Shown: in pieces, positions 1 to 6,321 of the stretch
How positions within the stretch are numbered: position 1 is the first letter of the stretch
Layout of the letters: the number at the start of each line of letters is the position of its first letter
NCBI GenBank assembly: GCA_002438065.1
Contig: DJSP01000116.1
Location: forward strand, 1 to 27,848
DNA length: 27,848 bases
Origin: Caryophanales bacterium UBA6331
GTDB taxonomy: Bacteria; Bacillota_I; Bacilli_A; RF39; UBA660
Reading direction: 5' to 3'
The notes under the pieces: generated by a model
The model's database searches: none
Seen by the model: the letters and a program-made list of their open reading frames with translations, nothing else
What the model was told of the DNA's origin: nothing
Translations under genes and position numbers: made by a program

Positions 1-39
1 AAACTATTCACACTACCTATTTAGGAGGAAAGAAAGAAT

Positions 40-657
40 ATGAGAGAAATTAAGAAAAATAATATGAATAAAAAGAAATTGTTGGTAGTAGGAATATTTG
101 GAATGTTAACGATACTTGGAGGAACACTAGCTTATTTTACAACTACAAATAATATTGTTAATAAGTTTAAAACAGGATTATATCAAAATAAAATAGTGGA
201 AGAATTTGTTTCACCTACTAATTGGACACCGGGAACTGTTACAGAAAAAACAGTTAAAGTTACTAATACTGGTAATATTCCAATGGCGGTAAGAGCAAGT
301 ATAACTGAAAAATGGGTAAGTGCAAATGGTAAAGAACTTGGTTTAAAAGATTCTAATAATAATGTTGCATCAATAATTGAATTTGGTAATGAATGGACAA
401 AGGATAGTGATGGGTTTTATTATTATGGAACTAAAGAAAATAAGACTGTGTTAGATGCAGGTACAGAAAGTACATCATTTATTAAAAGTGTAAAATTTAA
501 TGAAAATATAAAGGCAACTTTAAATGAAAATGTATCATCTAATGGTAAAACAGTTACTTATACTTCTTCAGGAGATGGGTATGATAACGCAACTTATACA
601 TTAACTGTTAGAATTGATACAGTTCAATATGATGCTGCTAGAAATTTATGGAAATAA
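40..657 (+). CDS. BsaA/TasA-like SipW-dependent biofilm matrix protein
   Basis: This is a secreted protein of 205 aa that resembles the BsaA/TasA/camelysin group, extracellular fibre or pilin-like matrix proteins released by SipW-type signal peptidases. Residues 10-33 form a hydrophobic signal segment ending GGTLAYFTTT, the typical form of a SipW substrate (hydrophobic core, small residues, then AYF). The mature part carries the family pattern SPTNWTPGTVTEKTVKVTNTGNIPMAV near residues 58-84, a beta-sandwich start. There is no LPXTG motif and no C-terminal membrane segment. The start at 40 is chosen because AGGAGG at 23-28 sits 11 nt upstream; the ATG at 64 has no ribosome binding site. The sipW-like gene follows after 23 nt, which supports the substrate role. 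Family membership is strong; a biofilm role is inferred. Confidence 0.82.
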   Translation: MREIKKNNMNKKKLLVVGIFGMLTILGGTLAYFTTTNNIVNKFKTGLYQNKIVEEFVSPTNWTPGTVTEKTVKVTNTGNIPMAVRASITEKWVSANGKELGLKDSNNNVASIIEFGNEWTKDSDGFYYYGTKENKTVLDAGTESTSFIKSVKFNENIKATLNENVSSNGKTVTYTSSGDGYDNATYTLTVRIDTVQYDAARNLWK

Positions 658-680
658 TGGAAATAATTAATTAAATTGAA

Positions 681-1163
681 ATGAAAAATTTATTAAAAAA
701 TATAATAATTAAGTTGCTTTATCTTTTAATTAGTATTTATTTAATAATTTTTATACCGTCTATTTGGGGAGAAAAGCCTTTAGTTATATTATCTGGATCA
801 ATGGAACCTATTTTAAAGGTTGGCGGTATTTTATATTATAAACAAGAGAATATTAATAATTTTAAAGAAGGAGATGTTTTAGTATATCAATTAAATGATC
901 ATACTATTTCACATCGAATTGTAAAAGTTCTAGATGATTCATTTATAACTAAAGGCGATAATAATAAATCGATTGATACATATGAGGTCTTAAGTTATCA
1001 AATTTTGGGTAAAGGGACAAATTGGTCAATACCTTATATAGGTTATTATGCTGATTTTATTTATAATCATAAATATTTATTAGTTATTGCAACTGGATTA
1101 ATTTTTATAGATATTTTATATGATAATAAGAAAGAAAAGATTAAGAATGAAGAAGATAATTAA
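681..1163 (+). CDS. sipW: SipW-type signal peptidase I (ER-like)
   Basis: This is a membrane signal peptidase of 160 aa of the ER/SipW type, which cleaves signal peptides of TasA/BsaA-like proteins outside the membrane. Residues 8-29 are an N-terminal membrane segment. The active-site motif SGSMEP is at 38-43 (Ser40 the expected nucleophile). SHRIV follows with His78, and KGDNN with Asp93, giving the Ser-His-Asp set of ER-type enzymes instead of the Ser-Lys dyad of ordinary bacterial enzymes. A second membrane helix spans about 132-147 and the C-terminal tail is charged. It lies between a BsaA-like gene and a second secreted protein with a similar signal peptide, so these are its likely substrates. 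No good Shine-Dalgarno sequence precedes the ATG, so translation may be coupled to the upstream gene. Confidence 0.88.
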   Translation: MKNLLKNIIIKLLYLLISIYLIIFIPSIWGEKPLVILSGSMEPILKVGGILYYKQENINNFKEGDVLVYQLNDHTISHRIVKVLDDSFITKGDNNKSIDTYEVLSYQILGKGTNWSIPYIGYYADFIYNHKYLLVIATGLIFIDILYDNKKEKIKNEEDN

Positions 1164-2226
1164 TATATTATTAATTTTAATAGCAACTATTTTAGTTATA
1201 AATACAACATATTCATATTTTAATTCTAGTTTTAATAATGAATCTATTTTTAAAACTAAAAAGTATAATTTTATACTTAATGGAAATGGTGGAGTGTATG
1301 CTAATTTAGATAAAGTAGTTGTAAAAAACAATAAGGTAATATTACCTAAACCTATAAGAAAAGGATATACTTTTTTAAATTATGATGTAGATAATAATAT
1401 TGATAATATTAATAATAAAGAGTTGTACGCTAATTGGAATATTAATGTTTATAATATAAATTATCAATTAAATGGTGGATATTTAAGTAATAAGAAAGAA
1501 AGTTATACTGTTGAAGAAGCATTTAATTTAGATATTCCATATAAAGATGGAAGTACTTTTGTTGGTTGGACTGGTAGTAATGGCACAATACCATCAGATA
1601 ATGTTTATGTATCAAAAGAAACTACTGGTGACTTAAATTATATAGCTAATTGGGATACACAAAAATTTAGTGTGGATGTTAATTCGATTATTCAAAACAA
1701 TTTGTATAGTTCTGGGGTAGATGATTTTACATTTTCAATATGGCTAAATGATAATTTAGTTGCTGACCATGTAATAGATTATTATAATATTGAGATAGAA
1801 TATGGAACTAAATTAAAAATTTATGTTTATGATAGAGATGGATATAGTGTAAAATCTTTTAGAGAAAATACTTATGTTGTTAATAGTAATTTAGATATTA
1901 GACCTGAATGGTATGATGATATTCCGCCTACAATTACATCTTTTAGTGTAACTAATTTAGGTTATTATGATTCAAAGTATGGGGATTTAAAAGGATGGAA
2001 CATTAGAGTATATATTAATGGTTATGATAATGGGACTGGAATTTATAAATATCAAACTTGGTTAAAGCCTTATGGAAGTGGAACAGGTGCAGCAAGAAAA
2101 GATGGAAACGATAGAACACTTAAAAATGTTTTGTATTTAGAGGAAGAGAGTGGACGAACATTTTGTGCTTATGCGATAGATAATGCTGGTAATGAGGCAG
2201 AAATGTGTGAAACAATTAAAGTTTAA
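1147..2226 (+). CDS. Secreted InlB B-repeat (Listeria-Bacteroides repeat) protein
   Basis: This is a predicted secreted surface protein of 359 aa. The start at 1147 is preferred over the in-frame codon at 1120 because it gives a clean signal peptide (MKKIINILLILIATILV) and follows the purine-rich AAAGAAAAG; it overlaps the signal peptidase gene by 17 nt. The signal ends TTYSYFNSSF, like the AYF ending of SipW substrates. Two InlB B-type repeats follow (about 41-98 and 101-170), each with the pattern Y-x-LNGG ... GYTF/STFVGW ... YANW, and a third degenerate unit (173-256). The last 100 residues begin PPTITSFSV and look like an Ig-like domain with two cysteines (FCAYAIDNAGNEAEMC), possibly a disulfide. 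No sorting signal is present, so the protein may be released or built into the matrix. The repeats are clear; the function is unknown. Confidence 0.75.
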   Translation: MKKIINILLILIATILVINTTYSYFNSSFNNESIFKTKKYNFILNGNGGVYANLDKVVVKNNKVILPKPIRKGYTFLNYDVDNNIDNINNKELYANWNINVYNINYQLNGGYLSNKKESYTVEEAFNLDIPYKDGSTFVGWTGSNGTIPSDNVYVSKETTGDLNYIANWDTQKFSVDVNSIIQNNLYSSGVDDFTFSIWLNDNLVADHVIDYYNIEIEYGTKLKIYVYDRDGYSVKSFRENTYVVNSNLDIRPEWYDDIPPTITSFSVTNLGYYDSKYGDLKGWNIRVYINGYDNGTGIYKYQTWLKPYGSGTGAARKDGNDRTLKNVLYLEEESGRTFCAYAIDNAGNEAEMCETIKV

Positions 2227-2248
2227 ATTTATTTTATTAATATATTTG

Positions 2249-2257
2249 TGATATGAT
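2249..2257 (+). promoter_or_regulatory. Possible extended -10 promoter for the thioredoxin-like/trmL pair
   Basis: TG-a-TATGAT lies at 2249-2257, 23 nt before the ATG at 2280, in the 53-nt gap after the InlB-repeat gene. The -35 position holds only TTATTT, a poor match. It could allow transcription of the next two genes separately, since no terminator is visible in the gap. Confidence 0.3.
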
Positions 2258-2279
2258 AGATTTGTTAGGTGATGTATAA

Positions 2280-2786
2280 ATGAATAAAAAAATAAGAAAT
2301 TATATATTATTAGTTATTATTATTTTTGTAAGTGTATGTGTTATGTTAGTGATTGGTAATGTCTATAAGTATGTTAGTAATAGAAAAGAAAATAAAAGTT
2401 ATATTGTTAATAAAGTTCAAAATTATGATTTTGAAAATATTGGTAAGGGAATTAATGGAGTAAAAAATAATGGTTTATTATATATAACTTATATTGGTAA
2501 TGAGAGAATATATAATTTTGAAAAAGAATCTTATAAAATATTAAAAAATAATAATTTAACTTCTAAATTTGTTTACATAGATTGTACTAAAAATGTAAAT
2601 AATGGAAAAGTAAGTAGTTTGAATGACAAGTTAAATGTAATAACTGATGTGGATATTGTTTTGCCTACTATTATTTATTATAAAGATGGAAAACCGGTTG
2701 ATTATATTGATAGTACAAATCAAGTTTTAACAAGTGATAGATTTTTACAATTAATAGAAAAATGGGAGCTTGATGTAAATGATTAA
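2280..2786 (+). CDS. Membrane-anchored thioredoxin-fold protein lacking CXXC
   Basis: This protein has 168 aa, with an N-terminal membrane anchor (about 9-27) and an extracytoplasmic domain that reads like a thioredoxin fold. The strand LLYITYIGNERI (66-77) is where redox thioredoxins carry CXXC. A second strand is KFVYIDCTK (96-104). The cis-proline strand LPTIIYYKDGKPVDYI (128-143) is characteristic, with Pro129. Only two cysteines exist, Cys20 inside the membrane segment and Cys102, so classical disulfide exchange is unlikely and a scaffold or chaperone role is more plausible. The start at 2280 follows AGGTGATG. The end overlaps trmL by 8 nt, so the two are translationally coupled. The fold assignment rests on pattern alone. 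Confidence 0.55.
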   Translation: MNKKIRNYILLVIIIFVSVCVMLVIGNVYKYVSNRKENKSYIVNKVQNYDFENIGKGINGVKNNGLLYITYIGNERIYNFEKESYKILKNNNLTSKFVYIDCTKNVNNGKVSSLNDKLNVITDVDIVLPTIIYYKDGKPVDYIDSTNQVLTSDRFLQLIEKWELDVND

Positions 2787-3294
2787 TGTAGTTTTATTTG
2801 AACCAGAAATTCCTGGTAATACGGGAAATATTATGAGAACGTGTGTTGCAACTAATACAACTTTACATTTAATTAAACCTTTGGGGTTTAGTTTAGATGA
2901 TAGTTATATTAAAAGAAGCGGAGTTAATTATATAAAAGATTGTAATTATTTTGTTTATGAAAATATAGAAGATTTTTATAGTAAAAATAAAGGCGAATTT
3001 TATTATTTTACAAGATATGGTCATAAACCACACACATCTTTTGATTATACTGATAAAAGTAAAAATTATTATTTCTTTTTTGGAAAGGAATCTACAGGAA
3101 TTCCTCCAAAGTTATTGAAACCACATTTAGATAGATGTGCAAGATTACCAATGACTGATAAGGTAAGAGCACTTAATTTATCTAATACGGTTGCTATAGT
3201 TGTTTATGAGGCATTAAGGCAACAAAATTATAATGATTTATTTTTTAATGAACCTCATAAAAGTATAAATTTTATTGAAGACTGTGAAGATTAG
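2779..3294 (+). CDS. trmL: tRNA (cytidine/uridine-2'-O)-methyltransferase TrmL
   Basis: This is a SPOUT-class methyltransferase of 171 aa, the usual length for TrmL/YibK/CspR. It methylates the 2'-O of the wobble nucleotide 34 in tRNA-Leu isoacceptors using S-adenosylmethionine, in the cytoplasm as a dimer. The family motifs are all present in order: VVLFEPEIPGNTGNIMRTC at the N-terminus (motif 1), FFFGKESTGIPP at about 95-106 (motif 2) and RALNLSNTVAIVVYEALRQ near 129-147 (motif 3, the knot that holds SAM). It overlaps the upstream gene by 8 nt and is followed by a hairpin terminator, so it closes this transcription unit. Identification is secure; the exact tRNA substrates are inferred from the family. 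Confidence 0.93.
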   Translation: MINVVLFEPEIPGNTGNIMRTCVATNTTLHLIKPLGFSLDDSYIKRSGVNYIKDCNYFVYENIEDFYSKNKGEFYYFTRYGHKPHTSFDYTDKSKNYYFFFGKESTGIPPKLLKPHLDRCARLPMTDKVRALNLSNTVAIVVYEALRQQNYNDLFFNEPHKSINFIEDCED

Positions 3295-3331
3295 GATATT
3301 AAATAATTTTATAATTGATTCGTGTTAAATT

Positions 3332-3379
3332 AAATGTATTAGTATAGTAAGTAAGTTTACTTATACTACTACATTTTTT
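3332..3379 (+). terminator. Rho-independent terminator after trmL
   Basis: A long AT-rich hairpin begins 37 nt after the trmL stop: AAATGTA at 3332-3338 pairs with TACATTT at 3370-3376, and TAGTATA at 3340-3346 with TATACTA at 3362-3368, with a T/C mismatch between. An inner AGTA/TACT stem follows a 3-nt bulge. The stem runs into TTTTTT at 3374-3379. Confidence 0.75.
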
Positions 3380-3706
3380 ACCTTGTCCATATTTTAAATG
3401 AATATAAATCAAAGTTTACATGGATTACTGTAATATCTTTATATTTTTTATTTTTGTTTTGATTACTTAGTATAATTTTATAAATATATAATAAATTTTT
3501 ATAGATTAAGTATTTATTATGTGGGTATTTAAAAATGCAATATCATTTAATTTATATACTAATCAAAAATAGGTAATTTATCATCTTTGATAAAATTGTT
3601 AATTAAAGAAAAAACTATAATAAATATAAGAGATAGTTGATAAAGCAAATAAAGAAATACTAAAATTAAAAGATAGTTAGTATTTTTTTAAATTAAAAAA
3701 AGAAAA
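3380..3706. other. Long AT-rich gap with a possible gene remnant
   Basis: This 327-nt stretch holds no convincing gene. Near its right end, an open frame from 3630 reads EIVDKANKEILKLKDS and ends at a TAG at 3678-3680. It is followed by a hairpin (AATACTAA at 3656-3663 with TTAGTATT at 3677-3684) and a T-run at 3683-3689, the form of a plus-strand gene end. Upstream of it all frames are broken, so it may be the tail of a decayed gene or a small transcript. TTGTTA (3596-3601) and TATAAT (3616-3621) lie nearby but only 14 nt apart, too close for a standard promoter. Confidence 0.35.
3656..3689 (+). terminator. Hairpin plus T-run, orphan terminator
   Basis: An 8-bp perfect stem AATACTAA/TTAGTATT with a 13-nt loop is followed by seven T. 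No intact plus-strand gene precedes it. Read on the minus strand it lies just past the ferredoxin stop but lacks a clear T-run there. Confidence 0.4.
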
Positions 3707-3892
3707 TTATTCATTTTCTTCTATAGATATAGCACCTACTGGGCAACATTCAACTGCTTCTTCAGCTTCTTTAGTTACTTCATCGTTTATAACTTTTGCA
3801 TGGTCTTCATCAAAATCAAATGTTTTTGGTGCTGTACCTACACACATACCACAACCAATGCATACGTTTTCGTCTAATTTTACTTTTTTCAT
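3707..3892 (-). CDS. fer: 4Fe-4S ferredoxin
   Basis: This is a small electron carrier of 61 aa with one 4Fe-4S cluster, in the short single-cluster ferredoxin family common in Bacillota. Ligands are Cys11, Cys14 and Cys17 (CIGCGMC), with the fourth at Cys50 followed by Pro51 (ECCPVGAI). Cys49 next to it is an extra cysteine. The chain is acidic, as expected for a ferredoxin. TCCTCC on the plus strand (GGAGGA on the coding strand) gives a strong ribosome binding site just before the start. A good promoter lies upstream, so the gene is monocistronic. Its redox partner is not in the window. Confidence 0.92.
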   Translation of the reverse strand: MKKVKLDENVCIGCGMCVGTAPKTFDFDEDHAKVINDEVTKEAEEAVECCPVGAISIEENE

Positions 3893-3909
3893 ATTTCCTC
3901 CATATTAAT

Positions 3910-3938
3910 ATTATAAAAATTAAAACATTTAAAATCAA
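3910..3938 (-). promoter_or_regulatory. Promoter of the ferredoxin gene
   Basis: Read on the minus strand: -35 TTGATT (plus 3933-3938), a 17-nt spacer, then -10 TATAAT (plus 3910-3915). The start codon lies 17 nt downstream of the -10 box, with GGAGGA between. Confidence 0.75.
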
Positions 3939-3999
3939 GTGATAGTAAAAAAATCTAAATTATGTTATTATTTTGTAGTAAAGGTTGTGTGAACTATTT

Positions 4000-4710
4000 A
4001 TGGAAAATTTTGATAAAATTCCCAGTAGAACAGAATTAAATAAAAACTTATATAATTCTTATGAAAATCAAAGCTATGATAAATTTGATGTTAATTCTAA
4101 TCAAGAAGTATTAAAAAATGATGCAAGAAAAATAGATGTTAATCAAATACGTGAAATTTTAGATAAAAAATATCGTGATAATGCACCTAAAAGAAAATCA
4201 ATAGAAATTATTGAGCCAGAAGCACAGGAACTTGAAAGAGAATCAACAAAAGAATATGATTTAAACGCTATTTTAAATAAGGCTAAAAGTGACACTGATT
4301 ATGATTATGATCGTAATAAATTAAATAAATCAGTTGATGCTAGTAAGTTAGTTGATGAAATTAAAAATAAATATCCTGAAAAAGAAGAAACTGCTGAAGA
4401 GAAAGAACTTAAAGATCTTATTCATACTATTGCCCAAATTGAAATAAAAAATAGTAAGAAAGATGCTGATTTATTAGGTTTATCAGAAACTAGTTCATAT
4501 GAAAAAGATGAAATTGTACCAGATGAAGAAGATTTTTATACAGGCAATTTGAAAATATCTGAAAAGGATTTTGATGATTTTAAGGATATTGAAAAAGATA
4601 TTAAATCTAATAATATTTTAGTTAAAATACTTATATTTATTTTTATAATTGTTGCAATTGGTATAGGTGTATTTGTCGCTAATAATTACTTTAATTTAGG
4701 ATTATTTTAA
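4000..4710 (+). CDS. Charged cytosolic protein with C-terminal membrane anchor, function unknown
   Basis: I do not recognise this protein (236 aa). About 205 residues are hydrophilic and strongly charged, rich in Asp, Glu, Lys and Asn, with probable helical or coiled segments (for example around 35-48 and 125-155). One hydrophobic helix at about 207-229 (ILVKILIFIFIIVAIGIGVFV) is followed by a seven-residue tail, so it is a tail-anchored protein with most of its mass in the cytoplasm. The start is set at the ATG at 4000; an in-frame TTG at 3985 touches the AAAGG that probably serves as ribosome binding site. It stands alone between the ferredoxin gene on the other strand and the insertion sequence. 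A scaffold or division-type role is possible but unsupported. Confidence 0.6.
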   Translation: MENFDKIPSRTELNKNLYNSYENQSYDKFDVNSNQEVLKNDARKIDVNQIREILDKKYRDNAPKRKSIEIIEPEAQELERESTKEYDLNAILNKAKSDTDYDYDRNKLNKSVDASKLVDEIKNKYPEKEETAEEKELKDLIHTIAQIEIKNSKKDADLLGLSETSSYEKDEIVPDEEDFYTGNLKISEKDFDDFKDIEKDIKSNNILVKILIFIFIIVAIGIGVFVANNYFNLGLF

Positions 4711-4731
4711 TAAATTTGGGTTAATAATATG

Positions 4732-4749
4732 ATAAATTGAAATTTTGTT
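4732..4749. repeat. 18-bp direct repeat, left copy (target duplication)
   Basis: ATAAATTGAAATTTTGTT abuts the left inverted end of the insertion sequence and is repeated exactly at 6242-6259 at the right end. The flanking bases differ (G before the left copy, C before the right copy), so the repeat is exactly 18 bp. Confidence 0.85.
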
Positions 4750-4793
4750 GTTAAACATTAGTTAAAATGTCACCGATTTATAATTACAGATAG

Positions 4794-4816
4794 CAAACAA
4801 AGGTGAACTTTGTTTG
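4794..4816. repeat. Perfect hairpin inside the IS left end
   Basis: CAAACAAAG (4794-4802) and CTTTGTTTG (4808-4816) form a 9-bp perfect stem with loop GTGAA. It lies between the left inverted end and the 3' end of the transposase gene. No T-run follows, so it may be a transposase-binding or structural site. Confidence 0.55.
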
Positions 4817-4843
4817 GATAAAAATTATAAATGATGAAATCTA

Positions 4844-4887
4844 AAAAGCAAGGGTATTATGAACTCACTTTGTTCGCCCTTGCTTTT
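4844..4887 (-). terminator. Terminator at the transposase 3' end
   Basis: AAAAGCAAGGG (4844-4854) and CCCTTGCTTTT (4877-4887) form an 11-bp perfect stem. On the minus strand it ends in a T-run (complement of 4843-4847), overlapping the last codons of the ancestral transposase frame. Read on the plus strand it also ends in four T. Confidence 0.65.
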
Positions 4888-6149
4888 AATCTTTCATCTC
4901 TTTCTTTTAAAACTTGTTCAAGTTGTTTTTGATTATCTATTCTCATTTGTTCTCTTCTTACTGGATCTTGTCTATGACCTTCAATTTTTTCGTTTCATAA
5001 AATATATTGTAGTATTTAACTTTAACTTTTTTGGTTAACACATTTTCAAACACTTGGATTTCGGTACCTTTATAAATTAACTTTATAGAATTATCTTGAT
5101 CCAATATTTGATAATAATTATTTTTCCAAGAAAACATATTTCCGTTAAGTACAGTTCTAGTATCTCTTATACATAGAATATTAGATAAATCAGTATTACC
5201 TAATGGAACAAAAGCTGTTTCATTTTCTTTAGGCTCATAAGCATATTTTTCATTAAGATAATTACAATAAAAATCATTAAAAAATATATTCAATTCATCA
5301 ATAGATTTAATACTATATCTTTTAATATCATTTATTAATCTATTTTGAATAGTGTTATTCCAATTTTCTATTTTTCCTTTAGCTTGAGGTGTGTTAGCTG
5401 CAATTATATTAATACCTAAATCTTCACACATATGACCAAAATTAGTTAGATTACCATCAATAGGGCTTATTAAAATAGTATGTTTATCACAGTATATGTT
5501 TTCTGGAATACCATATTTAGTAACTAGTATTTCTAACATATGAACATAGCCTTCTAAACATTCAGTAGGCATAAACCATCCACATAAAGCTTCACCTGTG
5601 GCATCATCAATAGCTAAATGTAAAGATGATTTTCTTCCATTTTGAAACCAATCATGAGGAGTACCATCAATCATAATTAGAATACCTCTTTGTGGAGAAG
5701 GCTCTCTCAAAGGATGACTATCATAATCTTTATTAAAACATCTATGTTGCGATAGGCTTGATCCAATGAAACTTTTCATACAAAGATTCATAAAAAGAAT
5801 AACTTCTAATTTTAAGATTGTTCTCTTTTACTATTTTAGCCATGTTAGGATTCCAAACAACATCTTCATGATAAATATCTTGAAATTGTGTTATACTAAT
5901 AACTGGATATTTATTCTTAAAGTTCTTAATAAATTCAATTTCTTTGGATGATGGTGAATTATTAGAAGGTTTATTTGTTAGGCCATGAACTAAAATAGAA
6001 TCAATATCCTTTTTGTTTAGTTTTTGAGATAACCTAATTAAATGTATTTTAGTAAATCCAGTAAGAGAACTAATCTGAGAATAAGAATAATTATTTAAAC
6101 CATTTATTTTGTCTTGAACAAGTTTTAATGTATATGGTTTATTATGCAT
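4857..6149 (-). pseudogene. Frameshifted DDE transposase of the IS
   Basis: The ancestral reading of about 430 aa is now in three frames. Piece 1 (6149 to 5742) starts after AAGGAG and holds the N-terminal helix-turn-helix part (NNYSYSQISSLTGFTKIHLIRL). Piece 2 (about 5770 to 4958) holds the rve catalytic core, with candidate DDE residues in MIDGTPHDWF, NIYCDKHT and KGKIENWNNT. Piece 3 (about 4985 to 4857) reads GHRQDPVRREQMRIDNQKQL and ends at TAA. Joining 1 to 2 needs a +1 shift near 5745-5765. Joining 2 to 3 needs a -1 shift at a run of six A (complement of 4985-4990). The first break has no slippery site, so decay is the simplest reading; the second could be programmed. The motifs match ISNCY/IS1202-type transposases. 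Confidence 0.8.
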
Positions 6150-6241
6150 AATAAAAATATCTCCTTCCCAAAGAAATATTATAAATCATTGTTGGTGACA
6201 TTTCTATTAATGATAAGGTGACATTTTAAAAAAAGATTAAC

Positions 6242-6259
6242 ATAAATTGAAATTTTGTT
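6242..6259. repeat. 18-bp direct repeat, right copy (target duplication)
   Basis: This is an exact copy of 4732-4749. Its last base is the first T of the -35 box of the adhesin promoter. Confidence 0.85.
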
Positions 6260-6287
6260 TGCATTTTTTTTAATTGTATGCTATAAT
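6259..6287 (+). promoter_or_regulatory. Promoter of the adhesin-sortase operon
   Basis: -35 TTGCAT (6259-6264), a 17-nt spacer, and an extended -10 TG-c-TATAAT (6279-6287). The ATG at 6322 lies 34 nt downstream, with AAGGAAAGAGG at 6301-6311 as ribosome binding site. Everything upstream of the -35 box now belongs to the target duplication and the insertion sequence. Confidence 0.85.
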
Positions 6288-6321
6288 ATTAATCGTATTC
6301 AAGGAAAGAGGGTTTTGAAGA

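Larger units (their letters stand above)
4750..6241 (-). mobile_element. Insertion sequence with long target duplication (IS1202/ISTde1-like, formerly ISNCY)
   Basis: The element is 1492 bp, with 25-bp imperfect inverted ends (4750-4774 and 6217-6241) identical at 21 of 25 positions. Each end starts GTTAA and finishes AAAATGTCACC. A second copy of the inner motif, GGTGACATTT, sits at 6193-6202, so the right end has a repeated subterminal site. Exact 18-bp direct repeats flank it. One transposase gene, now broken, fills the minus strand. IS1202-type elements are known for unusually long target duplications, and the ISTde1 subgroup for about 15-18 bp; the family label is inferred from that and the transposase motifs. 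The insertion lies between the tail-anchored gene and the adhesin promoter. Confidence 0.85.

Noticed and set aside
1116..1331. 71-aa open frame on the minus strand
   Set aside because: It lies opposite the signal peptidase and InlB-repeat genes, has no family features and no ribosome site. The same applies to the open frames at 5766-5951 (+), 8434-8679 (-), 9688-9891 (-), 10788-11012 (+), 12972-13160 (-), 16177-16371 (-), 18486-18752 (-) and 19723-19950 (+).
3596..3621. TTGTTA/TATAAT as a promoter in the long gap
   Set aside because: The spacing is only 14 nt and no gene follows.
3295..3706. tRNA, riboswitch or CRISPR repeat in the longest gene-free gap
   Set aside because: There is no cloverleaf, no conserved T-loop sequence, no regularly spaced repeat and no known aptamer core. 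The same was true of the other gaps.
5742..5791. Programmed +1 frameshift joining the first two transposase pieces
   Set aside because: No recognised slippery sequence is present and the element has a second break, so mutation is simpler.
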